A program made the translations under genes and the position numbers. From the NCBI RefSeq assembly GCF_027359925.1, contig NZ_CP114767.1:1674001-1738000 (forward strand): 64,000 nt of DNA. The letters are read 5' to 3'. The notes beneath the pieces are model-generated. The model made no database searches and was not told the DNA's origin. It saw nothing but the letters and a program-made list of their open reading frames with translations. This DNA comes from Hymenobacter canadensis. Lineage in GTDB: Bacteria > Bacteroidota > Bacteroidia > Cytophagales > Hymenobacteraceae. Positions 31,834-39,870 of this stretch are shown in pieces. Position 1 is the stretch's first letter; the number at the start of each line of letters is the position of its first letter.

Positions 31834-31867
31834 TTGTATGCGCAGGAATCAGCCAGAGACAACCCAT

Positions 31868-31875
31868 TACCTTTG
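31868..31875 (+). promoter_or_regulatory. Candidate -7 box (TACCTTTG) for murB
   Basis: Exact TAnnTTTG match 27 nt before the murB ATG. The nearest TTG upstream is at 31834, too far (31-nt spacer) for the usual -33 element. Confidence 0.5.
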
Positions 31876-31902
31876 CCTGGATACCACCCGCTTCGCATTG
31901 CC

Positions 31903-32931
31903 ATGAACTCAGCTCCCGTCCTCGAACACCAGGTTTCGCTTCGCCCCTACAACACGTTTGGCCTCGACGTAAAAGCGCGCCTTTTTGCCCGCTTTAGCAC
32001 GGTGGACGAGTTGCGCGCTTTGCTGGCAATGCCCGAGGTGCAGGCTGCCGAGAAGCTGGTACTGGGCGGCGGCTCCAACCTGCTCTTCACCCAGGATTTC
32101 GACGGCGTGGTGCTCAAAAACGAAATCCGCGGCCTGGAAATCGTGCAGCAGAATGACGACAGCGCCCTGGTGCGGTCCGGGGCCGGCGAAAGCTGGCACG
32201 GCCTCGTGCAGTACGCCCTCGACCAGGATTTGAGCGGCCTCGAAAACCTGTCGTTAATTCCGGGCACGGTGGGAGCCGCGCCGCTGCAGAACATCGGGGC
32301 CTATGGGGCCGAGCTGAAGGACACGTTTGAGCAGCTGGAAGCGCTGGAAACGGCTACCGGCCAGCTACGCACGTTTTCGGCCCAGGAGTGCGGCTTCGGC
32401 TACCGCGAGAGTGTGTTCAAGGGCCCGCTCAAAAACCAGTTTATCGTGACGGGGGTGCTGCTGCGCCTGCATCGCCGCGCCCAGCCCAACGTGCGCTACG
32501 GCGACATCCGGACCACGCTGCAGGACATGGGCGTGGCCGATGAGCCCACCCCGCGCCAAGTGAGCGAGGCCGTGAGCAGCATCCGGCGCAGCAAGCTGCC
32601 CGACCCGGCTCAGATCGGCAACGCCGGCTCGTTCTTCAAGAACCCGGAAATCTCGCAGGCCCGCTTCGACGACCTGAAAGCCCGCTACGACGGGCTGCCC
32701 GGCTACCCCGTGCCCGGCGGCGTGAAAGTGCCGGCCGGCTGGCTGATCGAGCAGTGCGGCTGGAAAGGCCTGCGCCGCGGCCCCCACGGCGTGCACGACC
32801 GGCAGGCGCTGGTGCTCGTCAACCACGGCGGCGCGCAGGGCCAGGACATCCGCGACCTAGCCTACGAAATCATTGCCTCAGTCCGGGAAAAGTTCGGCAT
32901 CGAGCTGCACCCGGAGGTAAATATTATGTAA
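31903..32931 (+). CDS. murB: UDP-N-acetylenolpyruvoylglucosamine reductase
   Basis: Cytoplasmic flavoenzyme that reduces UDP-GlcNAc-enolpyruvate to UDP-MurNAc in peptidoglycan synthesis, 342 residues. FAD-binding N-terminus NTFGLDVKARLFA and VLGGGSNLLF; GTVGAAPLQNIGAYG; the catalytic serine in IGNAGSFFKNP; the last domain GWKGLRRGPHGVHDRQALVLVN is of the E. coli-like (type I) enzyme. ATG 31903 begins the conserved part; the upstream open frame includes a hairpin. Confidence 0.96.
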   Translation: MNSAPVLEHQVSLRPYNTFGLDVKARLFARFSTVDELRALLAMPEVQAAEKLVLGGGSNLLFTQDFDGVVLKNEIRGLEIVQQNDDSALVRSGAGESWHGLVQYALDQDLSGLENLSLIPGTVGAAPLQNIGAYGAELKDTFEQLEALETATGQLRTFSAQECGFGYRESVFKGPLKNQFIVTGVLLRLHRRAQPNVRYGDIRTTLQDMGVADEPTPRQVSEAVSSIRRSKLPDPAQIGNAGSFFKNPEISQARFDDLKARYDGLPGYPVPGGVKVPAGWLIEQCGWKGLRRGPHGVHDRQALVLVNHGGAQGQDIRDLAYEIIASVREKFGIELHPEVNIM

Positions 32932-33029
32932 GACTGATATAATCTATTGGCGAGCTACTCAGGAATTTGCAGCTTTGCGGGCGGCGACGCACCTTGCATC
33001 CCATTTTGACATCTCCCCTGCTTCCCTGC

Positions 33030-34052
33030 ATGTCCCCGCGCCTGCCCGCTCCGTTTCTTTGCTTCTTTCTTTTCCTGCTGAATCTCGCGCCGAGCCAGGC
33101 CCAGACCTCGCAGCTCCTGCGGCTGGGGCAGGCCCGGCGGGCTGCGCTGGGCACGGTACTGCTTGTGCGCGGCGTGGTAGCCAACGGCCCTGAGCTGGGC
33201 GGCGTGCGCTACCTGCTCGATCAGAACGCCGGGCTGGCCGCTTACTCTACCGCGCCGGCCTTTGTGGCGCTGCAGCCCGGCGACAGTGTGGAGCTGCAGG
33301 GTACGCTCCGCAACTACAACGGCCTGCTGGAGCTGACCACCATCACCCGGACCCGGCGGCTGGCCCAGCACCGCCCGCTGCCGCTGCACGAGGTGGCCTT
33401 CGAGGACCTAGCCAGCGTCTACGACGAAGCCTTTGAGGGCCGGCTGGTGCGCATCACCGGCATTCCGTTTCTGACTACCATGGCCGGGGTGGCCGCGCGC
33501 ACCCTGGCAGCCAGCACCAGCTACCTGCTGGGTGGCCAGCACGGCGCCGTGCTGCGGGTACAGGCCACCGCCGGCGGGGTGCAGGGCCTGGTAGGGGCCC
33601 CGGCGCCCAGCGGCGAGTTTTCGGTGATGGGCCTGATGGGCCAGTACGCGCCCGGCGGGGGCCGCGGCTTCTACCAGCTGCTGCCCCGCTCCTACGCCGA
33701 CCTGGAAGTGGGCTTTGGCAAGCCCGTAGTAGTGGGCGTGCCGGTGGCGCTCGAAACCAGCCCCCAGACCGTGAAGCTGCAGTTTACCACCCTCAACCCC
33801 GGCGATACCCGCATCGATTTCGGCCGCACCGGCGAGCTGGAGTCGGTGGTGACCAACGCGGCCATCAGCACCACGCACGTCATCACGCTCACGGGCCTGC
33901 GGCCAGGCACCACGTACCACGTCCGGGCGTCGTCTACTAATATGGCCGGCAACTCGCTGAGCCCGGTGGTGCTCATTGCCACCGACTCGCGCCGCCGCAG
34001 TGCCGCCAGCGCCGGCGAGCCGACTGATCCGGCGCAGGCGCCCAAAGACTAG
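33030..34052 (+). CDS. Secreted OB-fold/FN3 protein, paralogue 1
   Basis: Exported protein of 340 residues, signal peptide 1-24 (ends PSQAQ). A nucleic-acid-binding-type OB-fold region follows (about 35-115: GTVLLVRGVVANGPELGG, GDSVELQGTLRNYNGLLEL), then a second beta-rich segment to about 225 ending YQLLPRSYADLEV, and a fibronectin-III-like domain (about 235-318: LTGLRPGTTYHVRASSTN). Close paralogue of the next two genes. Unlike the third, it has no enzyme domain or T9SS tail. Role unknown; perhaps ligand or nucleic-acid binding at the surface. Confidence 0.8.
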   Translation: MSPRLPAPFLCFFLFLLNLAPSQAQTSQLLRLGQARRAALGTVLLVRGVVANGPELGGVRYLLDQNAGLAAYSTAPAFVALQPGDSVELQGTLRNYNGLLELTTITRTRRLAQHRPLPLHEVAFEDLASVYDEAFEGRLVRITGIPFLTTMAGVAARTLAASTSYLLGGQHGAVLRVQATAGGVQGLVGAPAPSGEFSVMGLMGQYAPGGGRGFYQLLPRSYADLEVGFGKPVVVGVPVALETSPQTVKLQFTTLNPGDTRIDFGRTGELESVVTNAAISTTHVITLTGLRPGTTYHVRASSTNMAGNSLSPVVLIATDSRRRSAASAGEPTDPAQAPKD

Positions 34053-34151
34053 CTTTCCGGGATGCCGCTCCCTGCCTGTTCACACGTTGCCATACATCAG
34101 GCAACCAAGCCACGCCCGTGTGCTGCGGGGCCAGTCCAAATTGCATCCTAA

Positions 34152-34230
34152 GGTTATCATTGTGTAACCATTCGGAGTCTTCGGGCCGTGGCATTATTAG
34201 AAGGACAGCTGTATTAGCGCTTTCTAATAA
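34152..34230. other. AT-rich inverted repeats upstream of paralogue 2
   Basis: In the 361-nt gap 34053-34413 I see two small inverted repeats: GGTTA/TAACC at 34152-34169 and the perfect 9-bp pair TTATTAGAA / TTCTAATAA at 34194-34202 and 34222-34230. They could be regulator sites. No convincing TAnnTTTG promoter and no gene is visible in the rest of the gap. Confidence 0.35.
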
Positions 34231-34413
34231 ATGATTTAGGCCATTACAGCCCCGGCCAGCCAGGTTTCATTAACGGTAAAAAAGGCGCAAAACGGGCACT
34301 AGCTTTTGCCAATGGCATTGTATTTTTACCGCAGCCTCCATGTACGGATATCCCGATTGGCGGTCCTGCCCTTCCTGCTCTCCTTCCTGCCAACCAACCG
34401 CTTACGCTCCCTC

Positions 34414-35403
34414 ATGAAGATTCTGCTACTTCCCGCTCTCTTGGTCAGTGCGTTGCCGCCATTGCAAGCCCAAACCAGCCGTACACCATCGGCGGGGGGG
34501 GCGCTCAGCACCATTCAGGCGGCGCGTTTGGCGGGGCCGGGTGCCACAGTCACCGTGCGCGGCATTGTCAGCAACGGCTCCGAGCTGGGGCAGCTGCGCT
34601 TTGTGCAGGACAAGCAGGCCGGCCTGGCCACCTTTTCGCTGAACAACCCCAACTTTGCCGCCCTGCAGCTCGGCGACAGTGTCCTGCTCACCGGCACGCT
34701 CAAAAACTACAGCGGCCTGCTGGAAATGGACCCCGTGGCCACGGTGCAGAAGCTGGCCGGCGGCCGCCGCGTGCCCATGCTCGAAACCACGGCCGCCGGA
34801 GCCGAGGCCCTCTTCACGGAGGCCAACGAAGGCCGCCTGATTCGCATCAAAGGCCTGAGCAGCCTCACGGCCCCCGATGGCACGCCCGCTGAAGCGCTGA
34901 AGGGCAACACCAACTACCTGCTCGACGGCCAGAAAACCACCCCCATTCGCATCAACATTGCCTCCACCGGCGAAACCGGGCTGGTCGGCAAAACCATACC
35001 CGCCGGCGAATACGAATTACTGGGCATGCTCAGCCAGTTCACCAACACCGGCACTGGCGGCTACCAGCTGCTGCCGCGCCGCGCCACCGATTTTGTAGTG
35101 GGCGGCGGCCTGCCGGTTATCGTGGGCGAACCGGTGCCAACGGCCATCAGCCGCACCGGCTTCACGGTTCAATTCTCCACCCGCAACGCCGGCACTGCCA
35201 CCGTGGAATACGGCAAAACCAACGCCCTGGGCCAGAAAGTGCAGCTTACTACCCCCGGCACTTCGCACACCGTCGACCTTACCGGCTTGGAGCCCGGCAC
35301 CGTGTACTACGTGCGGGTATCAGCCACCAACACCGTGGGCACCTCGGCCGCCCCGGCCGTGCCCATGATTACGGACACCAAAAAGCGCAGCAGCCGGCAG
35401 TAA
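34414..35403 (+). CDS. Secreted OB-fold/FN3 protein, paralogue 2
   Basis: Exported protein of 329 residues with signal peptide 1-20 (ends LQAQ). Same layout as its neighbours: OB-like region (GATVTVRGIVSNGSELGQ, GDSVLLTGTLKNYSGLLEMDP), second beta segment ending GYQLLPRRATDFVVG, FN3-like domain (LTGLEPGTVYYVRVSATNT), then PMITDTKKRSSRQ and stop. The stop falls exactly where paralogue 3 continues into its phospholipase D region. ATG 34414 begins the signal peptide. Function unknown. Confidence 0.8.
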   Translation: MKILLLPALLVSALPPLQAQTSRTPSAGGALSTIQAARLAGPGATVTVRGIVSNGSELGQLRFVQDKQAGLATFSLNNPNFAALQLGDSVLLTGTLKNYSGLLEMDPVATVQKLAGGRRVPMLETTAAGAEALFTEANEGRLIRIKGLSSLTAPDGTPAEALKGNTNYLLDGQKTTPIRINIASTGETGLVGKTIPAGEYELLGMLSQFTNTGTGGYQLLPRRATDFVVGGGLPVIVGEPVPTAISRTGFTVQFSTRNAGTATVEYGKTNALGQKVQLTTPGTSHTVDLTGLEPGTVYYVRVSATNTVGTSAAPAVPMITDTKKRSSRQ

Positions 35404-35522
35404 GGCCGCCGTTTATTTTGCAGGTTGCGGCTGGCCCGGCAAGTGGTATTATGCCTGAAAATCAGGATATTTGCAGCCGCTTTTGGTTTCAGTATTCTGC
35501 GTTTCCTTTTCTTTTTTCCTGC

Positions 35523-37841
35523 ATGAAGAAATTTACTCTGCTGGCCTTGCTCTGTGGCATGGCTGCTTTCCGGCCTGCCCAGGCCCAGACGGCCGTTACG
35601 ATTGCCGCGGCCCGGGCCCAGGCACCGGCCTTCAATACATCGGGCGCTACCGTCACAGTGCGTGGCATCGTCACGAACGGGCCTGAGCTGGGTGCTATTC
35701 GCTACATCCAGGACGGCACGGCCGGCATCGGGGTGTACTCGACTACGCTTACCACGGGCATCGTGCCCGGCGACTCCATCATCGTGACGGGCACGCTCAA
35801 GGACTTCCGCGGCTTGCTGGAACTGGACCCGGTGTCGTCGCTGACGGTGCTGGCTGGCAACCGGCCGCTGCCGGCGCCGGTACAGTTTCCGGCCGGTGGC
35901 TTCACTGCCGCCTATGCCGAGCAGTACGAAGGCCGCCTGGTACAGCTCACGGGGGCCACGTCCATCAACACCGCAACCGGCTCTCCTATCACGTCGTTCA
36001 GCAGCACCACGTTCCGCATCAACAACAACGCCGCCACGGTGCTGTATGTAAATGCCGCCTCCACCGGCCCGGCCGGCCTCATCGGCAAGCCCTCACCGAG
36101 CGGCACGTTTGATGCCGTGGGCATCATGAGCCAGTTCACAACCACGGCGCCAACCCCAACGGCTGCTGGCTACCAGCTGCTGCCGCGCCTCTACGAGGAT
36201 TTCCGCCAGGGCAACACGCCCAACGTGTTGAATACGCCCTTCCCAACCAACATCACGACTTCAAGCTTCACGGTGAACTTTGTCACCCAGAACGCCGGCA
36301 ACACCAAGCTGGAGTACGCCACCAGCGCCACCGGCCCGTTCACGGCCGTGACCAGCGCCGCCAGCACCACCAGCCACAGCCTGGCCATTGCGGGCCTGCA
36401 GCCGGCCACGGTATACTTCGTGAAAGCCAGCTCCACAAACGCCACCGGCCTGTCGGAGTCGCGCGTGGTGCCCATGATTACGGCTTCCCTCTCGTCGGGC
36501 AAGATGCGCAGCTACTTCACCGGCACGGTGAACAACACGCTGGCGCTGCCCGGCAACAACGCCCTGTTCCTGCCCAGCGGCGCCATTGCCGATACGCTGG
36601 CCCGCTACATCGGCCGCGCTACCGCCACGCTTGATATTTCCATCTATAACTGGAACAGCCCCACCATTCTGGCTGCGGTGAATGCCGCCCAGGCCCGCGG
36701 CGTACGGGTGCGCGTGATTTACGAAGACGACAATGCCAACGTGAGCGTACCGGGCCTGAACACCGGCGTGGCCCGCATCGGCCGTACCCAGACTGGCACC
36801 GGCACCATCCAAGGCATCATGCACAACAAGTTTGTGATTATTGATGCCGAAAATACTAACCCAAACGTGCCGTGGGTATGGACCGGCTCTACCAACTGGA
36901 CCCAGGCGCAGCTTTCCACCGACCGCAACAACGCCATCGTCATTCAGGACCAAGCCCTGGCCCGGGTGTATAAGATGGAGTTCGAGGAAATGTGGGGCGG
37001 CAGCGGCGCCGCTGCGGGTGCCGTGAAGTTCGGCTCGCGCAAAACCGATAACACCCCGCACTACCTCAACATCGGCGGTAAGCTGGTGGAATCGTGGTTC
37101 TCGCCGACCGACAACGTGAACGGCCGCCTGATCGACGCCATCCGCACGGCCGACTTCGACCTGCACATTGCCACCATGCTCAACACGCAGATCGACATCG
37201 GGCGCGCCATCCGCGACCAGGTGCAGCTTCGCAACATTGCGGCCTGCACCGAGGTGCTCAACAACGACACCAGCTCCGTGGGCTCGGGCGCCGTGCTGCG
37301 TACCATCCGCCAGGCCATCGGGGCCCGCGGCATGGTGAAGAACACCAGCGGCATCATGCACCACAAATACGCCATCATTGATGCCGGCGCTTCGCAGTCG
37401 GACCCGCAGGTATTTGTGGGCTCGCACAACTGGAGCCTCTCGGCCAACACCGAGAACGACGAAAACACGCTCATCGTGCACGAGCCGCGCATCGTGAACC
37501 AGTACTACCAGGAGTTTGCGGCCCGCATTGCCGAGCAAAACCGTGGCGTGCAGGTCTGCAACCTGGTGCTGAGCAACAAGAACGCCACCGTGCAGCAAAG
37601 CAGCGTGCAGGTGTACCCCAACCCGACGCGCGGCCAGTTTGCCGTGCGCCTCGCCACCGGCAAAGCCCGCACCGCCACCATCACCCTGCGTGATGCCACC
37701 GGCCGCGTGGTGCTCAACCAAACCAGCGCCCTCTCCGGCCAGGATGTTGCAGTGGACGCCTCGCAACTGCCCGCCGGCCTCTACATGGTGCAGATCGTGA
37801 CGCCCGAAGCCACGCAGATGAGCCGCGTGGTTGTGGAATAA
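35523..37841 (+). CDS. Secreted OB/FN3/phospholipase D-like protein with T9SS sorting domain
   Basis: A 772-residue exported protein. Signal peptide 1-21; OB-like region (about 40-115); second beta segment to about 228; FN3-like domain (about 235-320); then a PLD domain with two HKD motifs, H434-K436-D441 (MHNKFVIID) and H613-K615-D620 (MHHKYAIID), each followed by a GSxNW motif (GSTNWT, GSHNWS). The last 78 residues (from VQVYPNPTRGQFAV) are a type A T9SS C-terminal domain. Likely a cell-surface or secreted phosphodiesterase acting on nucleic acids or lipids. A terminator follows. Confidence 0.92.
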   Translation: MKKFTLLALLCGMAAFRPAQAQTAVTIAAARAQAPAFNTSGATVTVRGIVTNGPELGAIRYIQDGTAGIGVYSTTLTTGIVPGDSIIVTGTLKDFRGLLELDPVSSLTVLAGNRPLPAPVQFPAGGFTAAYAEQYEGRLVQLTGATSINTATGSPITSFSSTTFRINNNAATVLYVNAASTGPAGLIGKPSPSGTFDAVGIMSQFTTTAPTPTAAGYQLLPRLYEDFRQGNTPNVLNTPFPTNITTSSFTVNFVTQNAGNTKLEYATSATGPFTAVTSAASTTSHSLAIAGLQPATVYFVKASSTNATGLSESRVVPMITASLSSGKMRSYFTGTVNNTLALPGNNALFLPSGAIADTLARYIGRATATLDISIYNWNSPTILAAVNAAQARGVRVRVIYEDDNANVSVPGLNTGVARIGRTQTGTGTIQGIMHNKFVIIDAENTNPNVPWVWTGSTNWTQAQLSTDRNNAIVIQDQALARVYKMEFEEMWGGSGAAAGAVKFGSRKTDNTPHYLNIGGKLVESWFSPTDNVNGRLIDAIRTADFDLHIATMLNTQIDIGRAIRDQVQLRNIAACTEVLNNDTSSVGSGAVLRTIRQAIGARGMVKNTSGIMHHKYAIIDAGASQSDPQVFVGSHNWSLSANTENDENTLIVHEPRIVNQYYQEFAARIAEQNRGVQVCNLVLSNKNATVQQSSVQVYPNPTRGQFAVRLATGKARTATITLRDATGRVVLNQTSALSGQDVAVDASQLPAGLYMVQIVTPEATQMSRVVVE

Positions 37842-37858
37842 TCAGATAGAATCGATAC

Positions 37859-37900
37859 AACGAAAAAGGCCGTTTCCATCTGGGAACGGCCTTTTTCGTT
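37859..37900 (+). terminator. Terminator after the PLD-like gene
   Basis: Perfect or near-perfect stem AACGAAAAAGGCCGTTTCC with complement through 37900 and a 4-nt loop; T5 run in the descending arm. Confidence 0.88.
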
Positions 37901-37913
37901 GTGGAATCTTGGG

Positions 37914-38021
37914 TGTAGAGACGCGTATTCGCGTCTTGTCGTTGCTGATGTTGTTTATCTACCGGAGCGGATAGCGCAGTGTCAGTCGTTCAACGGTGAG
38001 ACGCGAGTACGCGTCTCTACA
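37914..38021. repeat. Hairpin repeat (GTAGAGACGCG type)
   Basis: Arms TGTAGAGACGCGTATTCGCG.. at 37914 and complement ending 38021, one mismatch; inner 60 nt unpaired. Same family as 22861-22947. Ends 16 nt from the RlmF gene 3' end. Confidence 0.85.
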
Positions 38022-38036
38022 GCGTCCTGAAACACC

Positions 38037-38960
38037 TTATTTCCAGCGCCGCGCGGCCCAGGCCTGCTGCTGCTCGGGCGTTTGGAAGGTCCAGGCTACG
38101 AAGCGGGTGGCCTTTTGGCCGTGGGTCATGTCGATGGTTTTCACTTCCAAAGCCCCCACTTTTTTGAGGAAGTGGTAGATGCTGGGCAGGGTTTCCTTTT
38201 TGGAGATGAGCGTGCTGAACCACAGCACCCGCGGCCCCAGCGGCACGCTCTGCTCCACCAGGTTGCGCACGAAGGCTTCTTCGCCGCCCGTGTACCAGAG
38301 CTCCGTGTTGCGGCCGCCGAAGTTGAGCACCGGCTCGGCCGTGCGCGGCTGGCCCAAGTTGCGGGTTTTGCGCTGATTGGCCGCCAGCGCCTCTTCTTCC
38401 GAAGCGTGGAACGGCGGATTGCACACTGTCAGGTCAAACTCCTCCCGGATCTTCACGATGCCGTCGAAGATGTAGTTGGCGTGGGTCTGCTGGCGCACTT
38501 CCACCCGGCCGGACAAGGACTGATTAGCCGCCACCAGCATCTTGGCCGATTTCAGGGCCACCGTATCAATGTCGGAGCCAACGAAGCGCCAGCCGTAGTC
38601 GTGGGTGCCGACGATGGGGTACACGCAGTTAGCCCCGATGCCAATGTCGAGCACGTGCACCTGCTTGCCGCGCGGCACGGTGCCGCCGTGCAGGGCCGCC
38701 AGCAGGTCGGCGGCGTGGTGCAGGTAGTCGGCGCGGCCCGGGATGGGCGGGCACAGGTAGCCGGCCGGAATGTCCCAGAGCTGAACGCCATAGAACTGCT
38801 TCAGCAGGGCCTGGTTGAGAGCTTTCACCGCAGCCGGATTGGCGAAGTCGATGGTTTCGTCGCCGTACTGGTTGCGCGCTACAAAGGGGGCCAGCGCCGG
38901 GCTGGCGGCAATGAGCTGCGGGAAATCGTAGCGGTCGGCGTGGGGGTTGCGAGGATGCAA
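38037..38960 (-). CDS. rlmF: 23S rRNA (adenine-1618 N6) methyltransferase
   Basis: RlmF modifies A1618 of 23S rRNA using SAM. 307 residues from a TTG start at 38960, close to the 308 of E. coli RlmF. Conserved N-terminus HPRNPH and RYDFPQLIAASPAL; SAM motif LDIGIGANCVYPI; NPPF catalytic motif in VCNPPFHASEEEA; GGRNTELWY. The frame is open further upstream, overlapping the next gene, but has no ATG near the conserved start. A minus-strand TACCTTTT box at 38976-38983 lies just upstream of the TTG and supports it. Confidence 0.93.
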   Translation of the reverse strand: MHPRNPHADRYDFPQLIAASPALAPFVARNQYGDETIDFANPAAVKALNQALLKQFYGVQLWDIPAGYLCPPIPGRADYLHHAADLLAALHGGTVPRGKQVHVLDIGIGANCVYPIVGTHDYGWRFVGSDIDTVALKSAKMLVAANQSLSGRVEVRQQTHANYIFDGIVKIREEFDLTVCNPPFHASEEEALAANQRKTRNLGQPRTAEPVLNFGGRNTELWYTGGEEAFVRNLVEQSVPLGPRVLWFSTLISKKETLPSIYHFLKKVGALEVKTIDMTHGQKATRFVAWTFQTPEQQQAWAARRWK

Positions 38961-39004
38961 AATGAGAAAGGGGTAAAAAGGTAAAAGCCCAACGGCTTTA
39001 ATGA

Positions 39005-39643
39005 TCAGGCCAACGAGCGGCGGTGCCGCCAGTTGGAAAACGCGGCCAGCAGCACCGAAATAGCCAGCATGACCACCAGCACCAGCAGGCAGTTGCGCAG
39101 CACCGGCCTGTAGCCCAGCGCCGCCACATCCACGAACGGATACGGGTAGAAGCCGGCGGACGGCCCACGCAGCAGCGTGTACGCCAGGTAAGCGGCCGGA
39201 TAAAGCAGCCAGCACGGCAACGTGCGCCAGCGCACCGGCTGCCCGGCAATCAGCAGCAGCCAGAAGCCCAGCATGTACAAAGGTACGAGGCCGTGGAGGA
39301 TGTTGTCGACGAGGATGCCCCAGCCGGCCAGCGGCACCAGCCCGCGCAGCACCGCCTGGTACACCACGCCCACCACCAGAATGTACACCGTGAGGGCCGT
39401 ACCCACCTCCGCCCGGGCCGCCCAGCGCCCCCAGCGGGAGCCCGGTGCTAGGCTGCGCACCAGAAAATAGCCGGCTACGAGCGTGTTGGTCAGGATGGTG
39501 AAGTAGCTGAAGAAGCGCACGACGGTTTCCAGCGGCGGCAGCTGCCGGCTACTGAACGTGACGTAGAACTGCGCCAGCAGCCCCGTTAGCGCCAGCAACG
39601 CCCCGGCTATTGCCGGCCAGAAAATTCGACGGGAATCTTGCAT
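39005..39643 (-). CDS. Pr6Pr-family integral membrane protein
   Basis: A 212-residue protein with about six hydrophobic segments, fitting the Pr6Pr (FAR-17a/AIG1-like) group: an N-terminal segment with RFFSYFTILTNTLVAGYF, a conserved His in DNILHGLVPLYMLGFW, and GPSAGFYPYPFVDVAALGY. Function of the bacterial family is not established. ATG 39643 starts just before the first helix. It ends 44 nt upstream of the rlmF start, so the two may be co-transcribed. Confidence 0.82.
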   Translation of the reverse strand: MQDSRRIFWPAIAGALLALTGLLAQFYVTFSSRQLPPLETVVRFFSYFTILTNTLVAGYFLVRSLAPGSRWGRWAARAEVGTALTVYILVVGVVYQAVLRGLVPLAGWGILVDNILHGLVPLYMLGFWLLLIAGQPVRWRTLPCWLLYPAAYLAYTLLRGPSAGFYPYPFVDVAALGYRPVLRNCLLVLVVMLAISVLLAAFSNWRHRRSLA

Positions 39644-39767
39644 AGTGCTCAGCACAGAAAGCAGGTGCGACGGTAGCCGAAAAATCAATCCTGCCGAATA
39701 TAGCACAATCGTTTCAGAGCCGGTGAGCGGCCCGCGCGTCCTGCCCGGGCCGCGGCTCCCACACGAA

Positions 39768-39810
39768 AAAGGGTCTGGCAAAGCCGCTCGCGCGTTTCGC
39801 CAGACCCTTT
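39768..39810 (-). terminator. Terminator of mutS2
   Basis: 12-bp perfect stem AAAGGGTCTGGC / GCCAGACCCTTT; on the minus strand it runs into TTTTTCG. Lies just beyond the mutS2 stop. Confidence 0.8.
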
Positions 39811-39829
39811 GTATTTCAGCCGTCCACAA

Positions 39830-39867
39830 AATCCGTGCAATCCGTGGACAATCCGTGCTAATCCGTG
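39830..39867. repeat. Four short direct repeats (AATCCGTG)
   Basis: AATCCGTG occurs at 39830, 39839, 39850 and 39860, spaced 9-11 nt, between the terminator hairpin and the mutS2 stop codon. Role unknown. Confidence 0.75.
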
Positions 39868-39870
39868 ATC

